DNA of 6,139 nt, taken from NCBI GenBank assembly GCA_900541185.1, contig UQIQ01000079.1:1-6139 (forward strand). Direction: 5' to 3'. This document shows positions 1 to 4,211 of the stretch, in pieces (the first letter of the stretch is position 1; every line of letters starts with the position of its first letter). This DNA is from an uncultured Collinsella sp. (GTDB taxonomy: Bacteria; Actinomycetota; Coriobacteriia; Coriobacteriales; Coriobacteriaceae). The notes beneath the pieces are model-generated. The model did no database searches. It was not told the DNA's origin and was given only the letters and a program-made list of their open reading frames with translations. The position numbers were made by a program, and so were the translations under genes.

Positions 1-2
1 TA

Positions 3-65
3 TACGGGTGCACCATCGACGTCTTCAATACAGAAGATATCAGTGCGGAATGTTCTGAAAACTAA
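3..65 (+). CDS. Possible C-terminal end of an upstream gene (partial)
   Basis: Reading frame 3 is open from the window edge to a TAA at 63-65 and encodes 20 residues, ending in ISAECSEN. Its third positions are partly G/C, as in the real genes here. A strong intrinsic terminator starts about 80 nt downstream in the right orientation, which would suit the end of a transcription unit. Frame 1 is also open, to position 165, but it would run into the terminator stem, so I prefer frame 3. No domain or family can be recognised from so short a tail, and the call rests only on frame and context. Confidence 0.35.
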   Translation, partial: YGCTIDVFNTEDISAECSEN

Positions 66-146
66 GTCCAGCGCGGGCCCTGCGGCAACGCGGCAGGGAG
101 GGGTGCGATTCCTTGATCGCTCACTTAATCTAATAGGAAAGTTAGT

Positions 147-176
147 GAGGCCGGAGCTTTAGCTCCGGCCTCTTTA
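147..176 (+). terminator. Rho-independent terminator
   Basis: GAGGCCGGAGCT (147-158) and AGCTCCGGCCTC (161-172) are perfect inverted complements separated by two T's; in RNA the loop would open to at least four bases. The stem is GC-rich and is followed by TTTATATA. It is oriented to end a + strand transcript from the possible gene ending at 65. The U-tract is short and interrupted, so efficiency may be moderate. The stem is symmetric, but no T-rich run follows it on the minus strand. Confidence 0.7.
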
Positions 177-182
177 TATAAG

Positions 183-201
183 GGCTCGGCAAAGCCGAGC
201 C
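183..201. repeat. Perfect 8-bp hairpin
   Basis: GGCTCGGC (183-190), loop AAA (191-193), GCCGAGCC (194-201). It follows the terminator after ten bases. Neither side has a T-tract, so it is probably not a terminator itself. It resembles a REP-like palindromic unit, but family membership cannot be shown from one copy. Confidence 0.6.
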
Positions 202-262
202 ACCAAATTTGCATCAGCCCCCAGAACATGTTTGAGAACTGTGCCTGAAGTATGTATCTGCA

Positions 263-387
263 GGCCCCGAATCGGTGTTGCCTCCCGGCGCATTCCGCAG
301 GGGGAGCGATATTTTGCAGCACGAAGTGCGTAGCAAAATATCGCTCATGCCCGAGGACGCGCCGGGAGGCAACACCGATTCGGGGCC
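263..387. repeat. 125-nt nested palindrome with 29-bp perfect arms
   Basis: The outer arms 263-291 (begins GGCCCCGAATCG) and 359-387 (ends CGATTCGGGGCC) are exact reverse complements over 29 bases. Inside lies a second perfect 14-bp pair, GAGCGATATTTTGC (304-317) with GCAAAATATCGCTC (333-346). Inside that is a 4-bp stem GCAC/GTGC around GAA (319-329). The two large stems are separated by an imperfect internal loop of 12 nt on each side (292-303 and 347-358). No T-tract follows on either strand, so this is not a simple terminator. It could be a miniature inverted-repeat element, a BIME-like repeat, a cruciform or protein-binding site, or a structured RNA. The sequence alone does not decide. 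Confidence 0.85.
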
Positions 388-425
388 GGACACACGGATC
401 TACCTGCGCATTTACAAATTCGTAA

Positions 426-474
426 ACTTTTTTGAAAAAAGTGCTTGCACAGTTCTCGAATCATAGGTTATTAT
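426..474 (+). promoter_or_regulatory. tRNA-Leu promoter with A/T-tract upstream element
   Basis: The -35 box TTGCAC lies at 445-450 and the -10 box TATTAT at 469-474, with an 18-bp spacer. Directly upstream is a perfect odd palindrome, ACTTTTTT-G-AAAAAAGT (426-442), which looks like an UP-element-type A/T tract that could contact the RNA polymerase alpha subunit. The string AAAAAAGTNCTTGC recurs at both tRNA-Gly promoters in the same register. Transcription would start near 481, about 50 nt before the mature tRNA. Confidence 0.8.
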
Positions 475-489
475 CTTCCTCGTTGAACG

Positions 490-514
490 CGCGGGTCCAA
501 CAAAACGGACCGCG
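490..514 (+). other. Hairpin in the tRNA-Leu 5' leader
   Basis: CGCGGGTCC (490-498) pairs with GGACCGCG (507-514) with one bulged G; the 8-nt loop is AACAAAAC. It lies between the predicted start near 481 and the tRNA 5' end at 532, so it would be part of the precursor. It could affect RNase P access or transcript stability. No T-tract follows, so it is not a terminator. The function is inferred. Confidence 0.5.
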
Positions 515-531
515 AATCAACAACATAGCAT

Positions 532-621
532 GTCGGAGTGGCGGAATTGGCAGACGCGCTAGCTTGAGGTGCTAGTGACCGCTTTTTGGTCATGCGGGTT
601 CAAGTCCCGCCTCCGACACCA
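532..621 (+). tRNA. tRNA-Leu (anticodon GAG)
   Basis: This is a complete class II tRNA. The acceptor stem GTCGGAG (532-538) pairs with CTCCGAC (611-617), followed by discriminator A618 and an encoded CCA (619-621). The anticodon stem CTAGC/GCTAG (559-563 and 571-575) encloses loop TTGAGGT with anticodon GAG at 566-568, which reads CUC and CUU leucine codons. The long variable arm typical of leucine tRNAs spans about 576-593 (TGACC paired with GGTCA). The T arm is GCGGG-TTCAAGT-CCCGC (594-610). All stems are intact, so the gene should be functional. Confidence 0.97.
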
Positions 622-632
622 TCGCATTTGAG

Positions 633-655
633 AAGCCTCTTCGGAGGCTTTTTTG
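633..655 (+). terminator. Terminator of tRNA-Leu with UUCG loop
   Basis: AAGCCTC (633-639), tetraloop TTCG (640-643), GAGGCTT (644-650), then TTTTG. The stable UUCG loop and the six-T run (649-654, partly in the stem) make it a canonical intrinsic terminator, 12 nt after the CCA end. It ends only about 25 nt before the next start codon, so any leakage would feed straight into the phosphatase gene. Confidence 0.9.
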
Positions 656-670
656 TTACCGATAGACGGT

Positions 671-675
671 GAGGT
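671..675 (+). promoter_or_regulatory. Ribosome binding site deciding the phosphatase start
   Basis: GAGGT lies 5 nt before ATG 681. An earlier in-frame GTG at 669 has no Shine-Dalgarno-like sequence upstream and overlaps this site, so ATG 681 is preferred. Confidence 0.65.
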
Positions 676-680
676 CCACG

Positions 681-3026
681 ATGGAAACGCTTGAGCGCAA
701 CGAGTGGGCAGACGTTGCCCAACTGGTCGAGATCACGAGCGATGCTGTCATCATCTGTGAGCTCGACGGAACCATTCTGCATGTGAATAATCGTTTGCTA
801 GACCTGATGTGCGAGGAACGCGCTGACGTCATCGGCGGTGATGTCAAAGACGTTCTGTACTCGTCTGCCTTTGAGCGCGCGACCGAACATCGTCTGCCGT
901 TTGAGACCGATGGCTCCGAGAACGAGCTGATGCTCAAGCTGAGCGACGGGTCTTTTATTCCCGTCTTGGTTCGCGCGGGCTCCGTTACGCCTCCGCGTAT
1001 CTTTGGACGTCGTGCACCGCGTGTCCTGGTGGCGCTTCACAGCATCGAAGAGCAGTATTCCCACGATCGTCAGCTCAAACGCGCGCTATCGGAGCTTAGG
1101 GTGGCGAATAAGCGTCTCTCTGGCACGCTCTCGGTCATTATGAGCACTGTGGGCTCCGATGAGTTACCCAGCCTGCTTGATACTGTTTTGAACCAGCTTG
1201 TAGGAACGCTCGATGCTTCGGGTGCCGCTATCTATTTTTCTGAGAGCGGCGGTTTTAAACTTCGCGGTGTTTCCAAGGAGCTGTACGACAGCTACCTGCC
1301 TGAGTTTTTGCCGTATGGCGCTGGCATTCCGACGTATGTTCTTCGTGAGTCGCGTGCCTGTCGCTTGTCGATTCAACAGGACCTTGAGGGCGATAAGGCC
1401 GCCTCCGGTATGTTCATGGACTTGGACAATCGTTCTAAGCACCTGTTGCGCGTGCAGGATATGCCTCCGTACCGCAGCGAGATCTGTCTTCCCGTTTTTT
1501 ACGGTACGCAGATCCTTGGCGTGCTGGAAGTTGGTTGGAAACGCCCCCAGGCACCGCTCGCCTATGACGTTAATGTACTCGAGGTCATTTGCGATTACTT
1601 GTCTATCCAACTGGTCGGCATGGCATCGAGTCTTCGCTCTCGTCGCACGGCCGAGCTTGGCCGCTCGCTCAATGTCTTACGTGATGAGTTGTTTACCTTT
1701 CTAGACGATTCCGTCGCGGCTACCCAGGCGGTATCGTCCGAGATCTGCAATATGCTCAACTGCCATTTTTGCCCTGTTGAGTATGACGCCAGTCTGGATT
1801 CCTACGTCATAGATTTTGAAGGCGGCAGTCGCGTTGTTTTGCCGGACGATCCCGAGAAGCTTTTCTTTTCCACGACGGCGCCAGCGGCACGTCTGGGGGC
1901 TGGCCCTGATGGCTTTGAGGCGTCTGTTTTGGGGGGTACGAGTGCCGAGGACCTTAAACACGTCCGTATAACTCGCGTTGACGAATCGATGCCTATGGGA
2001 GGCTGGCTTAGGGCGCATGGTCTGCCTTGTCAAGGTCTCTACGTCGACTCCGGCATCGAGGCGGGGCACCCGCGCTCTGAGGGCGATGGCAAGCACAGTA
2101 ACGACGCGATTGTTCCTGCTTCTGTTGCGAAGAGCCCGACGACGCGCGCGCTGCTGCTTCGTGATGGTAGCCAAGAGCCGATTGATGACCTTGAATATGA
2201 CTACTTGGTGCACTTGGCGCATGACTTTGAACTGATCTACGAAGGCGAATCTCAAAAGCGCGAGGAGCGCCATATCGCTCAGACGCTCCAGATCGGCATG
2301 AGAAATTCCCTGGGGGATGTTCCGGGTATCGCAACCGATTCGGTGTACCTGTCGGCCACGAATTCGGCGTTGGTCGGAGGCGATTTCTATACGCTCATTC
2401 GTCTTCCCGACGACTGCGCCGTCATGATTCTGGGCGATGTGTCTGGCAAAGGCATTGAGGCCGCATCGATGTCCGCGCTCGTCAAGACGGCCCTGACGGC
2501 ATATGCCTGGGAGGGCGCTGGACCGGCCCGCATGGCACGCTCCCTTAACAGCATGCTCATGGGCTTTTCGAGGGTCGAGACGTTCGTGACGGCCTTTATC
2601 GCCAAGATTGACCTTAAAGCCGGACGCGCAACGTATTGTTCGGCGGGCCATCCTCCGACCATGGTCATCAGGCCAGAGTCGATGCCGCTGGGTGGCGGCG
2701 AGGCCCGTGGGGGAGAGGTTGAGCTGCTTGGATGCCAATCGGGCGTAATCGGTGCCTTTGAGAGCATGGTGTACGAGACAGGCGTGTTTACGTTTGCCCC
2801 CGGCGACATGCTCTTCATGTATACGGATGGAACGATTGAGGCCCGCGACCGCACCGGAGCGTTCTTTGGCGAGCAGCGCTTGCGCGACCTTCTGCTCTCT
2901 GTCTCGGGTGAGGGCGTATCGGGCATTTGCGGCAAGGTCTTGGGCGAGCTTGACCGATTTACCGAATCGGCGCTGGACGATGACATTGCATTAGTGTCCC
3001 TTGAGTTTTTACGGGGTCGTTCATAG
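681..3026 (+). CDS. PAS-GAF-PP2C sensor phosphatase (RsbU/SpoIIE type)
   Basis: A 781-residue protein with no visible signal peptide or membrane segment, so probably cytoplasmic. Residues ~11-120 look like a PAS sensor (SDAVIICELDGTILHVNN). A helical linker follows, then a GAF-like domain (~152-312). Residues ~346-520 look like a second, degenerate GAF-like region. A helix (~520-540) leads into a C-terminal PPM/PP2C phosphatase (~540-776). The metal-binding motifs are intact: VGGDFY with D568, GDVSGKG (585-591), SAGHPP (654-659), YTDG with D716, and DDDIALV with D766-D768. Proteins of this family dephosphorylate a STAS-domain anti-anti-sigma factor when their sensors are triggered. The next gene encodes a STAS domain fused to a kinase-like domain, the obvious substrate (inference). 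The ligand is unknown. No promoter fits between the preceding tRNA terminator and the start. Stop TAG at 3024-3026. Confidence 0.93.
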   Translation: METLERNEWADVAQLVEITSDAVIICELDGTILHVNNRLLDLMCEERADVIGGDVKDVLYSSAFERATEHRLPFETDGSENELMLKLSDGSFIPVLVRAGSVTPPRIFGRRAPRVLVALHSIEEQYSHDRQLKRALSELRVANKRLSGTLSVIMSTVGSDELPSLLDTVLNQLVGTLDASGAAIYFSESGGFKLRGVSKELYDSYLPEFLPYGAGIPTYVLRESRACRLSIQQDLEGDKAASGMFMDLDNRSKHLLRVQDMPPYRSEICLPVFYGTQILGVLEVGWKRPQAPLAYDVNVLEVICDYLSIQLVGMASSLRSRRTAELGRSLNVLRDELFTFLDDSVAATQAVSSEICNMLNCHFCPVEYDASLDSYVIDFEGGSRVVLPDDPEKLFFSTTAPAARLGAGPDGFEASVLGGTSAEDLKHVRITRVDESMPMGGWLRAHGLPCQGLYVDSGIEAGHPRSEGDGKHSNDAIVPASVAKSPTTRALLLRDGSQEPIDDLEYDYLVHLAHDFELIYEGESQKREERHIAQTLQIGMRNSLGDVPGIATDSVYLSATNSALVGGDFYTLIRLPDDCAVMILGDVSGKGIEAASMSALVKTALTAYAWEGAGPARMARSLNSMLMGFSRVETFVTAFIAKIDLKAGRATYCSAGHPPTMVIRPESMPLGGGEARGGEVELLGCQSGVIGAFESMVYETGVFTFAPGDMLFMYTDGTIEARDRTGAFFGEQRLRDLLLSVSGEGVSGICGKVLGELDRFTESALDDDIALVSLEFLRGRS

Positions 3027-3067
3027 ACGACGCTGGGCGGGCTGAATCCGTACGGTTGGGGAAACGA

Positions 3068-3112
3068 ATGCATCGAGTGGGCTTTTTTGGGGAACCATGG
3101 TCGTATGAATGA
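3068..3112 (+). other. Possible 14-codon leader ORF overlapping the STAS-kinase start
   Basis: ATG 3068 opens a short frame encoding MHRVGFFGEPWSYE and ending with TGA at 3110-3112. A purine-rich GGGGA (3058-3062) stands 5 nt upstream as a candidate ribosome binding site. Its stop overlaps the first codons of the downstream gene (ATGAATGA at 3105-3112), an arrangement compatible with translational coupling. It may equally be chance. The downstream gene has only weak signals of its own. Confidence 0.25.
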
Positions 3113-3851
3113 GTGGAATGACATAGCGGTTTTGACGCCACCAGGCGATATCGACATCGCCACGGTGCCTGCGCTGCGTCGGCGGTTGGATGCTTTGATT
3201 GGCCGCGGCGTGCGTCGTGTCGTCATCAACTGTCAGGCTGTTAGCTTTATCGATTCTACGGGCTTGGCATTCCTGCTTACGCGCGCTCGTGAGCTTATGA
3301 GGCGAGAAGGCCTGCTTTCGCTCGTCAATGCATCAGGTGAAGTTGTTCGCTTTTTGGAGATTGCTCGTCTTGTCGATATCCTTCATGTCGTGGGGCCGGC
3401 ACGGGAGTCAATTCCTGCCATTCCGGTGGGGGAGCTGCCTCGCTGGAGTAAGAGCGTTGAGGTCCGTCAGGGTATCGAGAATCTTCCATACTACCGACAT
3501 CGCATCGCCGAACTCCTTGAATCGCTTCCGTTGCGCCGTGACGAGCGCTACGATGTCGCATTGGCGTCGGGGGAGGCGCTGGGTAATGCCTATGACCATG
3601 CGGGCGGTATCGGGTGCGTCCTGACGGTTCAGGCCTATGGCGATCGCGTTGTGGTTGAGGTGCTTGATCGAGGTGCCGGCTATTCTATCGATGAAACGAG
3701 CGAGCCGGTCGCATCCGAGGAACGCGGCCGTGGCATCAAGCTTATGCGTATGCTCGTCGATAACGTGGAGGTTGCTCGTCGTACGGACGGCGCCGGCACG
3801 CGCGTGCAGATGGTGAAGCTGTTTAGCGGAGCGCTGGAATCGTGTGCCTAG
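3105..3851 (+). CDS. STAS-HATPase fusion: RsbV-like switch joined to RsbW-like kinase
   Basis: The 248-residue protein joins two partner-switching domains. Residues 1-96 form a STAS anti-anti-sigma domain with the phosphorylation motif FIDSTGL (D50, S51, T52). After a linker (~97-117), residues ~118-243 form a GHKL/HATPase domain of the RsbW/SpoIIAB type. Its N-box is EALGNAYDHAG (E157, N161, H165), its G1 box DRGAGY (D188, G190, G192) and its G2 box ERGRGIKLM (206-213), all apparently intact. In the classical system RsbW binds and inhibits a sigma factor and phosphorylates RsbV at this serine, and a PP2C phosphatase reverses it. Here both antagonists are one chain, and the likely phosphatase is encoded 78 nt upstream. 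ATG 3105 is chosen because it begins just before the STAS fold; TTG 3087 would add six residues, and both have weak ribosome binding sites. The output partner is not encoded here. Confidence 0.9.
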   Translation: MNEWNDIAVLTPPGDIDIATVPALRRRLDALIGRGVRRVVINCQAVSFIDSTGLAFLLTRARELMRREGLLSLVNASGEVVRFLEIARLVDILHVVGPARESIPAIPVGELPRWSKSVEVRQGIENLPYYRHRIAELLESLPLRRDERYDVALASGEALGNAYDHAGGIGCVLTVQAYGDRVVVEVLDRGAGYSIDETSEPVASEERGRGIKLMRMLVDNVEVARRTDGAGTRVQMVKLFSGALESCA

Positions 3852-3896
3852 CCAATCGCTTTAGCGCGTTTAGCTACTAAGAACATGCGGCAGACA
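3852..3896 (+). other. Gap after the STAS-kinase gene without a clear terminator
   Basis: The short stretch after the TAG has only a minimal inverted repeat, CGC-TTTA-GCG (3857-3866), with no proper U-tract. Transcripts of the signalling pair may therefore run on into the tRNA-Gly unit and end at its terminator. Confidence 0.4.
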
Positions 3897-3897
3897 A

Positions 3898-3945
3898 GTT
3901 TTTTGAAAAAAAGTACTTGCGTCTTTTGGACAACTCGCGTAAATT
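3898..3945 (+). promoter_or_regulatory. tRNA-Gly promoter (first copy)
   Basis: The -35 box TTGCGT is at 3917-3922 and the -10 box TAAATT at 3940-3945, with a 17-bp spacer. A T6-G-A7 tract (3899-3912) sits directly upstream, followed by GTAC before the -35, the same layout as the tRNA-Leu promoter. Initiation near 3952 would leave a leader of only about 6 nt. Confidence 0.78.
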
Positions 3946-3957
3946 AATAACCCGCAA

Positions 3958-4033
3958 GCGGACATGGCTCAGTTGGTAGAGCACAACCTTGCCAAGGTTG
4001 GGGTCGCGGGTTCGAGCCCCGTTGTCCGCTCCA
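3958..4033 (+). tRNA. tRNA-Gly (anticodon GCC)
   Basis: A complete class I tRNA with encoded CCA. The acceptor stem GCGGACA (3958-3964) pairs with TGTCCGC (4023-4029), then discriminator T4030 and CCA (4031-4033). The anticodon stem CAACC/GGTTG (3984-3988 and 3996-4000) encloses TTGCCAA with anticodon GCC at 3991-3993, which reads GGC and GGU. The T arm contains GGGTTCGAGCCC. A second gene with an identical sequence over the available 53 nt starts at 6087. Confidence 0.97.
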
Positions 4034-4041
4034 AACGCAAC

Positions 4042-4071
4042 AGCCCGGCTACTACGGTAGCCGGGCTTTTT
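4042..4071 (+). terminator. Terminator of tRNA-Gly
   Basis: AGCCCGGCTAC (4042-4052), loop TACG (4053-4056), GTAGCCGGGCT (4057-4067), continuing into TTTT to 4071. A perfect 11-bp stem with a following U-tract, 8 nt after the CCA end. Confidence 0.93.
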
Positions 4072-4211
4072 CGTACCCATCTTCTGGGCTCGAACCCGAG
4101 AGGGAGCGATCGTTTTGGGGCGTGGCTGTGGCGTTGTTTGCCGCGAATGTCCGCTTTGGGCGTATCATCGTGGGCATCTCGCATAACCTCGTTGCAAGGG
4201 AGATACGCCCC
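4072..4211 (+). other. Leader region of the alpha-glucosidase gene
   Basis: The 140 nt between the tRNA-Gly terminator and the alpha-glucosidase start must carry that gene's promoter, but I find no pair of -35 and -10 boxes with good spacing. TATCAT at 4163-4168 is the best -10-like hexamer and lacks a partner. The stretch also contains a 13-nt inverted copy of the tRNA T-arm core at 4086-4098. No operator could be assigned. Confidence 0.45.
4197..4202 (+). promoter_or_regulatory. Ribosome binding site deciding the alpha-glucosidase start
   Basis: AGGGAG lies 9 nt before ATG 4212. The reading frame is open further upstream to 4122, but the extra 30 codons do not resemble the family and have no comparable site, so ATG 4212 is the start. 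Confidence 0.8.

Larger units (their letters stand above)
66..425. other. Gene-free, palindrome-rich intergenic region
   Basis: About 360 nt without a credible coding sequence: the small open frames on either strand cut straight through inverted repeats and have no ribosome binding site I can defend. It holds a small hairpin right after the possible upstream stop (CCCTGC at 78-83 pairs with GCAGGG at 93-98), a terminator (147-176), a perfect hairpin (183-201) and a very large nested palindrome (263-387). The density of inverted repeats suggests mobile or repeat-derived DNA, or structured RNA, rather than a decayed gene. This is inference from structure only. Confidence 0.6.

Noticed and set aside
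232..260. Possible promoter TTGAGA-17-TATCTG ahead of the large palindrome
   Set aside because: The -10 matches consensus poorly (lacks the final T), so I cannot claim that the palindrome is transcribed as an RNA.
125..322. Minus-strand open frame of 65 codons
   Set aside because: It spans the terminator, the 8-bp hairpin and one palindrome arm; composition is explained by repeats and no start signal is convincing.
275..466. Open frame of 63 codons on the + strand through the large palindrome
   Set aside because: It is made mostly of inverted-repeat sequence and runs into the tRNA-Leu promoter, with no ribosome binding site or recognisable domain.
1701..2738. 345-codon minus-strand open frame opposite the phosphatase
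   Set aside because: It is a shadow of the PAS-GAF-PP2C gene, rich in Arg and His as expected for antisense of GC-rich DNA, with no family resemblance.
3969..4184. Minus-strand open frame with GLEPATPTLAR-like translation
   Set aside because: This is the familiar artefact of translating the antisense of a tRNA gene; it overlaps tRNA-Gly and its terminator.
4122..4211. 30-codon N-terminal extension of the alpha-glucosidase
   Set aside because: No ribosome binding site upstream and no family similarity; ATG 4212 has AGGGAG at good spacing and leads directly into the GH13 fold.
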